The position numbers and the translations under genes are program-made. Shown here one piece after another: positions 35,351 to 45,302 of a stretch of 64,000 bases of DNA; positions within the stretch are counted from its first letter, which is position 1, and every line of letters starts with the position of its first letter. Under the pieces are notes generated by a model that was not told the DNA's origin, made no database searches, and saw only the letters and a program-made list of their open reading frames with translations. Source of the DNA: Epiperipatus broadwayi (Eukaryota; Onychophora; Udeonychophora; Euonychophora; Peripatidae); assembly GCA_028023455.1 (NCBI GenBank), contig JAQFVV010012405.1, positions 3,229,149 to 3,293,148 of the forward strand. Reading direction: 5' to 3'.

Positions 35351-37632
35351 ATGACTATTATAATAATATTAGAAGTTTTTAAAAAAAAGATCAAAAAATT
35401 TTAAGATGATTAGAAAACAATATATAAAACTTAAATAAGTTCATGTATATAAAGTGCTTGACCTTTAGACTGTTATTAAATATCTCCAATGTTTAACTTT
35501 TGCCAAAAGAATTTAATATTGTCCGTATCTGATTCTGTTAAATAGTATTTTACTTTTCATGCCAATCTCATCCAAATCATACTCAATTTTTCAGTAGGGA
35601 ATTTGGTCTCATTTTCATATAAATAAATTTGAGCAAAATTAGAGATCTATACTCTATTAGTATAGTTACAGTAATTTTATCATTATAACGAAATATTCTA
35701 TCTTTTAGCTTGTTAAATGCAGCAGTGACACATTTATGTCTGTAATGCACTCAACATTGAAGTTTTTCTTTCTTCTTAAAAGCTGCTGTTGAAATTTAAA
35801 TTTATTCATATTTTTATTTTGTTAAGATTATCAACAAACTATAAATCTAGAAGTCAGAAAATGTTTTTGTTCTATTTTCAAATCTTATAAAATATTGATA
35901 ACTGTTTTGTGAAGTGGTTTATTGAAAGACCACTGACATAATAATGGAATGCAAACATTACCTAATGCAATTTATGTTTAATACAGATTTTTATTTCAAA
36001 TGCTTCAAATTATTCACTTAGTTTATAAATTTTCTACTTGAAAGAAAGTATAAGAAAGATTTTGAAATTCAATTAATAAAAAAATTAATGAATATAGAAA
36101 ACATCCTAAAAGTGATGGGAATGCTATTGAAGAATCAATAGACACTGAATGTTTGCAATTAACAATATACACATAATTGTACTAAGTTCTGAACATTGTG
36201 TTATTATGAATAACGCTAGTAAGGTTCTGAATTTAAATGCAGAGACTGAAGTGGATGGATTGAACAAGATAAAAATCTTTAATAACACTGTAATGAAAAA
36301 CTTCCAAATATTTATAACCATAAAGTCCAACACAATTGGGAAAAAGTTTTAATAAATGGCACGATAAAGAATTCATTATATTGTAACAAAAATGACAATT
36401 TTGATGGTACACACAGTCGTAATTTGAAGCTTAGCATATTAACTCGTTTCATGAAACTATGTAATTCTAAAGCATTCATTGACTTCAAGTTCAAATGAAA
36501 AGATATAAATTAATAAACATCAACTAATTAGTTGCACTTAGCCAGCTTTTAGCAAAATACCTGCCAGAATTATGTTTGTCTTAGTGCACTTAATTAGTTT
36601 GTTTATTAATTTATACCTTTTTGTCTGACCTCGAAATCAAGTCATAATTTAATTTAACTAAATATAAAAAATGAAATATATATATATTTACATGAATTTC
36701 TGCAGTTTACACATTTGTTTATTTTATAATTAGTTGTTACTAGGACTTATTTTATATAGTTTATTAATGTTTACTCCCATAAGTATATTTGAATAAACCT
36801 TTTCTAGAGATCTCTCAGTGTTAAATATTTCATTTTTTTTAAAAAGAAAATTTATTTATTTTGCAAATGGATTTTTTTTAGACATTTTAACAATTAACAA
36901 TTTTTTTTAAAAGAGCAGATAGATTCTAACCAGAAGATAGATTCACAAATGGTATGATTGTGGCTTATATTCGATTATCTATTTGATGACTAATTTGTTG
37001 ATGAGACGCTAATAACATTTAAAGAAGATCAAATCTATCTGTCTTTATGATTACATCTTGTAAAAGAAATTTGTTTTCAATTTCATAAGAAGTTCACTTT
37101 TTATGTTATAATTCTTCAATTGTGAGAAAGGGTTTTTAGTTGAAGATCCAGAATTAGTATCTTGATTTGAAAATATATATAATTTATAATTATCTTTCAA
37201 ATTCATAATAAAAATATATAGTTTAACAAAGATTTAGTAAAAGTAAAACTCTATGTATTATCTTACAATTAGTTATTTGGAAAATATTTTTTTTATTTTT
37301 ATGAATTCTCACATATTTTACAAATAACTCACTAATTTTTATGCAAGTCTGAAATATAATATTATTTATTATTCTTTGATATGTCATTGTATAGGAGAAT
37401 GATTGTTTTCAATAACAGTTTTTTACTATAATATGGTATGAGTTGTATTTTTGAAATGATGCATTTTTTAAAAAAATAAACAACATGATTTATAAAAATA
37501 CATTGGCAAAAAAATTATAACCCTTCCTTGACATAGTTGTAATACACAACAGAAGTTATTTATTTAATTAATTAATTATATATACATCACTTTAAAATTA
37601 TAAAATAGTAATAAATAAATATTCTGCATACA
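35351..37632. other. AT-rich DNA without recognised features
   Basis: Short overlapping frames on both strands near 36124-36494 have no recognisable domain. No classifiable repeat is visible. Confidence 0.45.
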
Positions 37633-37670
37633 TATAAATAAGTGAAGTTTTTAATAAAATTTTATAGCTT

Positions 37671-37723
37671 TATAGCTGAGCTACTTTCGGGGCAATCTTT
37701 AAAACCCCATAATCATAGGTATT
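37671..37723 (-). ncRNA. Variant hammerhead motif in the left PLE3 repeat
   Basis: On the minus strand: stem I ATACCT / AGCTAT (one mismatch), core ATGATTAT, stem II GGGG-loop-CCCC, GAAA, stem III AG-TAG-CT, triplet CTC, then AGCTAT. Positions 3 and 8 are A and U. It is in the sense of the coding strand. Confidence 0.55.
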
Positions 37724-37789
37724 TAATATATAATGAATGATAAATAACATTTTTTAAACATGTGTAAATGTTCTATATAAAATATTTAT

Positions 37790-38025
37790 ATATTGAAATA
37801 ATTAAATATGCCATGCTTTGGAAAGTGTAAAGCAAGTTTCTCTTTTGTTAATGGCATTGTTTTTATTGGCTATTATATATGCCTCTTTTACTTTTCTTTT
37901 AATATCATTTCTTGATTGGTTGTAATTTGGTGCCCCCAAAATATTGATTTAGTTTCATTTTTAATTTTAGATTTATTATACAAATACTTATGTGGAAATA
38001 TTAGCACATGTTTCACCTATATATA
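37790..38025 (-). pseudogene. C-terminal part of the PLE3 GIY-YIG endonuclease
   Basis: On the minus strand GETCANIS continues the YIGET motif. After shifts ILGAPNYNQSRNDIKRK and KEAYIIANKNNAINKRE follow: the K-EA--I----LN-R ending typical of PLE proteins. The frame stops near 37800. Confidence 0.65.
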
Positions 38026-40185
38026 TATTATAACAATCTGGAGTTAAGGAGACTTAACGTAATCTGCACTACAGGATGCCATCTAGGCATTTGAACCTAG
38101 AAAAATTTATAAAGTAGGCAGATACGTAAGTAAAAAAAAAATATTTATTTTATATTGGTTGATTCCGGTCATTAGTCCATTGTCACTAGCTCAATGGAAC
38201 AGCAGAGATTTATATTTTATAAATTCTTATCTAAGAATAATTTTTAAAAAAAGAATAAAATAAGCCGCTGCCAGTAATTAACATACAAACATTTATTTAC
38301 ACACATATATATAAAATTTAACATTATTATTTTAGCATGTTTACTTTAACATTTAACATTATTTTTAACTTTTATTTTAGATTTTAATTTACATTTTACT
38401 TTTTATACTATTATAAGTTTGCACAGATGGATTTATAAAAGTTTGTTTTATAATGTTGAGTATAGATTGGTTACATAGATTACACGGTCAAAAACATTTC
38501 AAAATAAACATAAACGATCAAAATACAAAATCATTGATACCGTCAATTGCATAGGGAATACAAAAAACCCACTGGTATTCATCATAAGATACAGCAGTGA
38601 CACCAATAACTTAAAAGACATCCGAATAAATACATTTTAGATACTCACCGTAAGGTATCATTATTTACCGAATGTCTATATATTTTGATCAAATATGAAA
38701 AACAAAAACATAATTAACCGATAACGAATCCATGCAACTTACATACCCAACTTAAATTTAATGCATTTTTATTTAGAGTGTCAAGTATAAATAGACTACA
38801 TAGATTTGCATTTGAAAGAAAATATTCTATCCTTTTTTAACCTTAGGCCAAAAGTTTGCAATCAAACTAACATCAATTCATCTGATATATCGATGCATTC
38901 AATATAATACGAAATACGTCAGCACAAATGGTTAAGAGAAGAAATTGCCTCTTGTCAGATAGGAATACTACATCTATCTGACAAGAAGAGCAATAAAAAA
39001 AAACTCCACAGGAAAGGACTGCGGTCATTTTGCTGACTTACGAATCGCATTCCATAGGCCAAAAAGGAAGTGTGCGGCATATAAAGCGATTCTTCCCATA
39101 GCGAACCTCATACTACATCTACTAATCACACCAATATATTCAATCCATTGACCCAATTCAACTATGAAACAAATAACCTAAGATTACCCTCCCCTAATAT
39201 AACTTTACAAATCCATATAGCCATTCAGGCCCGACTTAAGTTTAACATTTATATAATTTAATTTATCGCAAAACAAAAATCATAAATAAAACTTAAAGAA
39301 CAAAAAAAAAAAATGGAAATGATTTTACAAAAAAGAAATACATCAAATAAAATTATAACTAATTTAGTCAGATAGGAAATTCTTCTATTTAAAATATTGA
39401 AACGTTTAGCATTTCTTTTGTTTAGAAATGTTCATTAATTATATATTTTTTACTGTTTTGAAAAATGTCCATAGTCTCTGATTTTTTTGTAATGGAAGGT
39501 GTTAATTCCCACGAAGTCATAAGGAGATCGGTGTGCAGTTAACCGTTGGTCCTTTATGGTTGATGGTATTCTTCTGGGCTTTGATGTCCTGTGGTCCGCA
39601 ATATTGGAAAATGATGTTTCAATTTTTTTGAACAACTGAAGGAATTGGAAGTGCATCTTTCAATCCCTTCTCCTCCAACCCTCTCCAACTTAACACATAT
39701 CTGTCATCTTGTAATAACTAACTAATAATTTCCAAACTTTTCCTTTTATATTAATTTTAAGGATTCAATTGACATTACGTCATCGATATGATGGTCCTTT
39801 CGCTGAGGTCCGATTCCATTGTTTTTCTCTCCTATCTGACCGTTGCTTATACATTTAAATGCCCAAAGGCTAGTTCACTTTGACTAATTAAAATAATCAT
39901 TTCCATTTTTCAATAACATTAATTAATTTGTTTTCAAACTTAAAGATATATTTTTATCTCCAAATCTTTTTAAGTTTTTGTTTTTAAAATACCTTTTCTA
40001 TTTTTAATAAAGTTTTATTTTAATAATTTTTTTCATCTGTGCGATTTTATATATATGAGTTTAGTGTAGAATTTTAATTTTCAATTTTTAATTCTTAAAA
40101 AGGAAGTTTTATTTGCAAATTTTTATTCTTTTCATGTTTACTAATAAAAAAACAATGTAACGTACGTATGTGCCCATTACAATGT
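38026..40185. mobile_element. Unclassified 2.1-kb insertion inside PLE3
   Basis: Interrupts the GIY-YIG coding region between TA-rich tracts (TATATATAT on both sides, possibly a target duplication). Left end near ACAATCTGGAGTTAAGG, right end near GTGCCCATTACAATG; no obvious terminal inverted repeat. It holds no long open frame. A perfect inverted repeat CTTGTCAGATAG / CTATCTGACAAG lies at 38953-38987, and GTCAGATAGG recurs near 39367 and, inverted, near 39831. It is less AT-rich than its surroundings. It could be a solo LTR or a non-autonomous transposon. Confidence 0.5.
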
Positions 40186-40189
40186 ATAT

Positions 40190-40590
40190 ATATATAGCTT
40201 TGCAACCTATTTTAGGGCAAGCTATTCTATAAACAACTTGTGGAATTGGTTCATGATTAGTGCAATCTTTAGAATTTTATTAATAGATCTATTAGTATTA
40301 GGAGAATACATATACTCATTTGGAAATCATTGGAAATTTTTTATTTTTTTTATTTTCGGTGTGATATTTTTTATAAATGGGATAGTTAAGAACTTTCTAT
40401 CATCATTAAAATGTTGTTTATTAATATTTTTATAAAAATTATATATATGTTTTTAATAGCATTCAATTTGAAAACAATACTTAATAAATCTTTAGTATAT
40501 AGTTCTATGTTATTCTTTCTATCCGCTTCAAAATAACAAAGATGATAATTTTGATACAAAAAAGCCTTAAAACCAGTCCATTTATGTGTA
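40190..40590 (-). pseudogene. N-terminal part of the PLE3 GIY-YIG endonuclease region
   Basis: On the minus strand, KYFNDDRKFLTIPFIKNI is followed by shifted frames and then VVYRIACPKIGCKAIYI, the GIY-YIG start with its paired cysteines. Upstream it meets the right terminal repeat directly, so no RT domain remains. The + strand frame 40238-40435 is a shadow. Confidence 0.65.
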
Positions 40591-40643
40591 CTTGGAATTT
40601 ACATGCATTTAAAAAATGTTATTTATCATTTATTATATATTAA

Positions 40644-40696
40644 ATAGTTATGATTATTGGGTTTTAAAGATTACCCCGAAAGCGGCTCAGCTATAA
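40644..40696 (+). ncRNA. Variant hammerhead motif in the right PLE3 repeat
   Basis: Stem I ATAGTT (40644-40649) pairs with AGCTAT (40689-40694), six pairs including one G-U. Core ATGATTAT (40650-40657), a spacer T, stem II GGG/CCC, a C, then GAAA (40678-40681), stem III AG-CGG-CT and triplet CTC. A3 and U8 replace C3 and G8. Confidence 0.55.
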
Positions 40697-40792
40697 AACT
40701 ATAAATTTTATTAAAAACTTCACTTATTTATATAATCCATATAAAAAGAATATAAAAATACTTCTTTATGTTGTTATTTTAAAATATAAAAA

Positions 40793-41022
40793 GTTTATTA
40801 TAAGATATATAAAATATCTATATATACAACAAAAAACATGAAAATAACAAATTTTCAATAAAAAAGCTTTTTTCGATACATATAATTTGTATCCTTTTCA
40901 ATATGTCTACTCACGATTACCGTAAAACATACATATAGCGACATCTATTTATAATACAACCAACAAAAAACAATTATTATCATCAATTATTTCATGAATA
41001 CATACAATACAATATAAAAAAT
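40793..41022 (-). repeat. Left inverted terminal repeat of PLE1
   Basis: The reverse complement of 42811-43040 with no difference that I could see by eye. Confidence 0.95.
40856..40908 (-). ncRNA. Possible hammerhead-like motif in the left PLE1 repeat
   Basis: The mirror copy of the motif at 42925-42978, in the sense of the coding strand. See that entry for its structure. Confidence 0.3.
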
Positions 41023-41130
41023 AAAAAATATAAAATATATAAAATATATTCCTTCATTAATTATAGTATATTCATATATACTCAAAAACACACAAAAAAC
41101 ACGCAAAACATTAAAATATTAACATCCTTC

Positions 41131-41895
41131 TTATTTATCTATCCAATCATCTAATTTTAGCCAATTATTAGTCAAATTAATTGAACCCTTATAAATGTTC
41201 ATACAATTATTACTATTATTTTTAATATAACTAGTTTCATATACTTTTCGCCTATTAACATTTTTCAAGTAATTTAATGCTAGTATATTTTTAGTACAAT
41301 CTATTTTATGACCATATTCTAAATAATGTATAAACAAAGCAGATTTATCATCTCTCCTATTTATTGCAGCGTTATGTTCTTTAGCTCTTATTTCTAATTG
41401 TTTACTTGTATGTCCATAGTATACTCTTTTACAAATTCCACATATAATTTTATAAACCATACCTTTCTTATATTTTAAATCATCTAATATTTTATAGTTA
41501 CCTATTAATTTATCTAAATCTTTACTGTTTGCCCAACCTATATTTGTATCTTTTTTACTATTTACATAATTTTTTAATAATGCATTATATATTTTAGGAT
41601 GATATAAAATTTTTATCCATTTATTATCAGATTTGTTATTTCTATTATATTTATTTTTATAAAAAATATTATCTATACATTTACTTTTATAACCATACTT
41701 AATATATAAATTTTTAAATTGCTCTTTATGTAATTTAGCTATATTTCCATATGCATTATATTTGTCGTTTTTAATTGTGAAATTTTTAATAACTGCCATT
41801 TTTTGGGTCCATACTTGTTGTGAATCGACAGCAATTATTTTCCTCATCTTATCTTCTTTTATAAAATGATTTAATACAATTTTTTTTATTATCAT
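41131..41895 (-). CDS. PLE1 second frame: RT C-terminus to GIY-YIG endonuclease
   Basis: A 254-codon frame. It starts in the region overlapping the RT frame and contains a lysine-rich linker, then KYKKGMVYKIICGICK and VYYGHTSKQLEIRAKEH (about residues 142-178), a GIY-YIG nuclease with the CxxC insertion typical of PLEs, the second Y-G, the catalytic-region arginine and the histidine. The tail includes LFIHYLEYGHKID. The nuclease nicks target DNA for priming. It is one continuous protein with the RT frame in intact relatives, so the Met at its start is probably not a real start. The shift lies at an 8-A run near 41885. Confidence 0.85.
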   Translation of the reverse strand: MIIKKIVLNHFIKEDKMRKIIAVDSQQVWTQKMAVIKNFTIKNDKYNAYGNIAKLHKEQFKNLYIKYGYKSKCIDNIFYKNKYNRNNKSDNKWIKILYHPKIYNALLKNYVNSKKDTNIGWANSKDLDKLIGNYKILDDLKYKKGMVYKIICGICKRVYYGHTSKQLEIRAKEHNAAINRRDDKSALFIHYLEYGHKIDCTKNILALNYLKNVNRRKVYETSYIKNNSNNCMNIYKGSINLTNNWLKLDDWIDK

Positions 41896-42727
41896 CTAAA
41901 CTAAGCTCTATGTCTAAATATTTTATTTTTTGTTTAATTTCTGAAATTGTAAATTTTATATTATATATATTTTTATTAAAATCATTGTACATATTATTTA
42001 TTATTCTTTTATTACCAATTATTAGAGTATCATCCACATAACGAAAATAATGTGTTATATCCATATTAATCAATTTATTTTTAACTATATTAATCTCTAA
42101 CTCATCAATAAATATTGATGAAATAAGACCACTAATTGCACAACCCATCACCCATCCTTTATTTATATACCAATATTTATTATTATACTTAAAATATAAA
42201 TTACTATGTATTAACATTAAACTTTCTTCAATTATTTTTACTATTTTCATATCTTTAATTTTCCCATGTAATTTCTTTATTAATATTTCAATACTTTTTA
42301 TCCTTGGTATACTAGGATACATTTGTTCAATGTCCATTATAAAAATACTATGACATCTATTTAATTGTATATTACCTAATTTATCTACTATATCATCTGT
42401 ATTTTTAATACAATATTCACCATAACCTAATTTCTCTGCTAACCATTTATTTAAATAACTACTAAATTTTTGTAATATAAAATTACTAAAATTGAATAAT
42501 AATCTAATGGGATTATTATCTTTATGAGTTTTTATTTTAGCAAAAATATAAGGATTTTCAAAAGACAAAGGGTATAAAAATCTATATCTTTCCATATCGA
42601 TAATATTATTATCCCTCATCTTTATCAACAATTTTATATATTTACTTTTTATACATCCAATGGGGTCCTTGTTTAAAACCTCATAACCTTCTTTTTTTAT
42701 CTCATAATCTATTTTATATATATATAT
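41849..42727 (-). CDS. PLE1 first frame: Penelope-type reverse transcriptase
   Basis: Open from 42727 to a stop at 41849. It begins with EIKKEGYEVLNKDPIG, the usual approach to the PLE RT, then PYIFAKIKTHKDNNPIR (fingers), FIMDIEQMYPSIP with the motif A aspartate, GWVMGCAISGLISSIF (motif B), YFRYVDDTLIIGN (motif C aspartate pair) and IKYLDIELSLDD (motif D/E). All catalytic residues are present. PLE RTs are related to telomerase and can prime on exposed 3' ends. Upstream coding is in another frame past the TA repeat. There is no ATG start at the open end. Confidence 0.9.
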   Translation of the reverse strand: MYIYKIDYEIKKEGYEVLNKDPIGCIKSKYIKLLIKMRDNNIIDMERYRFLYPLSFENPYIFAKIKTHKDNNPIRLLFNFSNFILQKFSSYLNKWLAEKLGYGEYCIKNTDDIVDKLGNIQLNRCHSIFIMDIEQMYPSIPRIKSIEILIKKLHGKIKDMKIVKIIEESLMLIHSNLYFKYNNKYWYINKGWVMGCAISGLISSIFIDELEINIVKNKLINMDITHYFRYVDDTLIIGNKRIINNMYNDFNKNIYNIKFTISEIKQKIKYLDIELSLDDNKKNCIKSFYKRR

Positions 42728-42894
42728 TCATCCTTATCTATAACCACAAATCTACAACCTTTATCCTCTTTACATATGACAATATTTTCATTAATACATA
42801 TATATTTTATATTTTTTATATTGTATTGTATGTATTCATGAAATAATTGATGATAATAATTGTTTTTTGTTGGTTGTATTATAAATAGATGTCG
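42719..42894 (-). CDS. PLE1 N-terminal coding segment, overlapping the terminal repeat
   Basis: Open in one frame from just after a TAG at 42895-42897 down to the TA repeat. It carries NENIVICKEDKGCRFVV, matching the conserved DKG---VV motif before the PLE RT domain, then DKDEY. The first two thirds lie inside the right terminal repeat. The TA repeat at 42716-42727 appears to hold an extra dinucleotide, which shifts the frame into the RT. Confidence 0.7.
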
Positions 42895-43040
42895 CTATAT
42901 GTATGTTTTACGGTAATCGTGAGTAGACATATTGAAAAGGATACAAATTATATGTATCGAAAAAAGCTTTTTTATTGAAAATTTGTTATTTTCATGTTTT
43001 TTGTTGTATATATAGATATTTTATATATCTTATAATAAAC
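42811..43040 (+). repeat. Right inverted terminal repeat of PLE1
   Basis: Inverted partner of 40793-41022. It includes part of the N-terminal coding segment. Confidence 0.95.
42925..42978 (+). ncRNA. Possible hammerhead-like motif in the right PLE1 repeat
   Basis: Core-like TTGAAAAG (42932-42939), then a 6-bp stem GATACA/TGTATC (42940-42945, 42953-42958), then GAAA (42959-42962) and the palindrome AAAAGCTTTT where stem III would be. Positions 3 and 8 would be U and A, again able to pair. Stem I is weak (ATA/TAT). Confidence 0.35.
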
Positions 43041-43685
43041 TTATTTATATGTATGTAGGATATTTATTTATTATTAATTAATTAAAGATAAATAAACCAT
43101 TTATTATGTTTAAATAAATTGTTATTATTTTTATGTGCACATTTTTGAATTTGACTGAAATGACTAAAAAAATGATTTGGTATTATACACTAAAAGTATA
43201 ACTTCAGAATAGTTAAGATTTAAAAAAATATATTTATTTATGAGCATATAAATAAATGATTTATTTGTAAAGTCAATAAATACATGATTTATTTAGTTTA
43301 TATGCTAAATTTTGAAGTACTTCACCAAACACTATGTTAATAAAATTACTTTGAAAATACAAGTTTAAATTAAATAAGTAATTGAAACTTTTTTTTTACT
43401 TAAACAAATGAAAAGGGTGAATTGTTTTATTGTTCAACTAAAAATGTTGTAAATATTCATTATTCTAGTGAATTATATCTTTATTTCTTTGAATAAATAT
43501 TTAGTATTGTGATGCCAAGCTGATATTATTTTGTTTATTTATACTGCTCATAATTGATATCTATTAAATCAATAAGTTTACATCTCGAAGATAAATAAAT
43601 TAAATCCTGTGACAGTAAATGAACTCCCATGGATTCTAACCAGGATACTTAGGGATATATGAAAAAAGTTGAAAAATAGCAAAAA
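43041..43685. other. AT-rich DNA without recognised features
   Basis: No coding signal or classifiable repeat was seen. Confidence 0.45.
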
Positions 43686-43790
43686 GTGTTGGTGGCCGAG
43701 TGCTCAGCATGACTGCCTTACAAGCAGTTGTCCTGGGTTCACTTCCCATCCGATACTTTGACACCGGAAAAAAAAAAGAAAAAGAAAGGC
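43686..43790 (+). repeat. tRNA-derived short repeat (SINE-like)
   Basis: Has an A box (TGGCCGAGTGCTCAGC) and a B box (GGGTTCACTTCCC) spaced as in tRNA genes. An anticodon-stem-like CTGC-CTTACAA-GCAG (anticodon TAC) is followed by an A-rich tail. The acceptor arms do not pair, so it is not a working tRNA gene. The A and B boxes can serve as an internal RNA polymerase III promoter. Confidence 0.65.
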
Positions 43791-45064
43791 TCATATATTA
43801 ATTAATTAATGTAATATTGTTTTTTATGTAATCTGTGATGTATAAAATTGAATTCATTGTAAGTTTTAAGACTTGAATAGAAATATCTATCTACTCCTTG
43901 TTTTCTTTCTTAATCCATTGCTTTTAATTTCATTATTTGGCAATTTATTTATAATTCCATCATATAAAATTGAAATTTTGCAGATATGAAGAATATAATT
44001 TATAGCAACAATTTTGCATTGAGTATGCAAGTGGGAAAATGTTGAACAACATTGATTAGTCAATCATGAATTAACTTACAGTAGGTTTCCAAAACGAAAT
44101 ATCAAGTATAACTTTTTGTATACTAAATAAATTTTGAATTAATAATGTTTAACCTAAGTGCCATCTCAGTTTTAAAATATATATTTTTATTAAAGATAAA
44201 AAAGAATGAAAATATTTACTGAGACATAGTCAAGATTTAAAAAAAAAAGAGAAAGGGAAAAAATCAATAAGAAAGAGACAAAATTTGAAGCTTTTTCATA
44301 ACTAGCAACTCTTCATTGTACTAGAATCTGATATTTCACTGCATTTTTAAACTGTATTATTTATTATATTTAATATTCTGAAGATAATTTATTTCTACAT
44401 TTTAAGCATTCTTTTGACAGATGTTTTAAAATAAGTTAATGGTTTAATCCTTTTTTAAAACTTTACTTGTAATACTAGTAGTGTGTTTAATTTCTTAAAG
44501 AAAATGTTTACTTGATTTTAGAAATGTTATGGTTATTATGAGTCGGTAAGTCGACATTGACTTCTGGTAACATGTTAAAACAGACATTCGCTCTGTTTTA
44601 GTACTATAGCACTTATCCTTAACATAAAATTTTTTTTTACAATGTTTGTATATAAATATATGTACACATGTATGTAAACAGATGTTTAATGGATTGTAAT
44701 GTGGTTTGTATTGGAGTATGCAAATCAAATGAGATTTAATTTCTCTGATTGAAAAACATGTGGTTATTTGACCTTGTTTTAGTTGTATATAATTTAGAAA
44801 TAATTTTTTAATGATCTTTGGACATGAAAACAGTTATTTATAATTTTATTTTTATAGACATAAAATTAAAGTAAAATTTAAAACTTCTTTCATTTATATA
44901 ACGTAAATATATTTTCAGCTTTTAAGCAAATATTGAAAAAACAAACAAACGTTTACTTGTTTGAAAACATTGACAGTTTATTTGAGAATAAATAATATAT
45001 ATATATTTTAAAAAATAAATTGTGTTTAATTATTCCTAACAAATCAAATATATATTTATTTTAG
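43791..45064. other. AT-rich intronic DNA upstream of the SCAPER exon
   Basis: No second exon is visible. The end holds the branch-point-like site and 3' splice site of the exon. Confidence 0.5.
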
Positions 45065-45302
45065 GAACAGCAATATTTTTGAAAAAAAGAAAAATGGTGA
45101 CCCTACACAACTGATAGCCACGCTAAGATTCACAGAGCTTGTAGGAACTGTTTCTCTATTATACAGTATGCTTTTACATGCTGGAGCTCCATCTAGGAGT
45201 GATAATCCACCACCTCAATTATCTGCACAACTAACTACAGTTACAACCCTGGCACTTCGAATGCTGAACTACATGGCTCTTCTTGACTTGGATATGCTTC
45301 AG
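45065..45302 (+). CDS. SCAPER: Internal exon of SCAPER (S-phase cyclin A-associated protein in the ER)
   Basis: The exon is open throughout in one frame: one leftover base, then 79 codons. Upstream are a branch-point-like CCTAAC (45035-45040), an AT-rich tract and AG at 45063-45064; downstream is the strong donor GTAAGA. This gives phase 1 in and phase 0 out. The peptide runs from NSNIFEKKKNGDPTQL through LVGTVSLLYSMLLHAGAPSR to LRMLNYMALLDLDMLQ. From memory this matches the conserved C-terminal part of SCAPER; no search was run. SCAPER is a large ER-associated protein that binds cyclin A and is implicated in cell-cycle control and ciliary function. The exon has normal codon use and is less AT-rich than the DNA around it. 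A second AG at 45069-45070 could give a 6-base shorter exon. No adjacent exon was found, so the flanking introns are long. I am sure it is a real exon and fairly sure of the name. Confidence 0.78.

Larger units (their letters stand above)
37633..40734 (-). mobile_element. Penelope-like element PLE3, 5'-truncated and split by a 2.1-kb insertion
   Basis: Inverted terminal repeats of about 137 bp (37633-37769 and 40597-40734), clearly more diverged than those of the other two PLEs. Without the insertion the body is under 1 kb and codes on the minus strand for the GIY-YIG endonuclease only; RT is missing. The right part (40190-40450) ends in VVYRIACPKIGCKAIYI and the left part (38015-37790) resumes with GETCANIS, so the insertion split the YIGE motif. 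Confidence 0.75.
40793..43040 (-). mobile_element. Penelope-like element PLE1, young, with near-identical inverted terminal repeats
   Basis: 2.25 kb. The inverted repeats (40793-41022 and 42811-43040) look identical over about 230 bp, so the insertion is recent. The minus strand encodes an N-terminal segment, RT and GIY-YIG endonuclease. Coding continues into the right-hand repeat. Two frameshifts break it: one at a TA repeat near 42716-42727 and one at an A run near 41885. No clear target duplication was seen. Confidence 0.9.

Noticed and set aside
42901-42930. Canonical hammerhead core at CGTGAGTAGAC in the PLE1 repeat
   Set aside because: The spacing to GAAA and the lack of a stem II do not fit; the alternative reading starting at TTGAAAAG fits better.
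43686-43775. Functional tRNA-Val gene
   Set aside because: A box, B box and anticodon loop are present, but the acceptor ends do not pair and an A-rich tail follows, so a SINE-like repeat is more likely.
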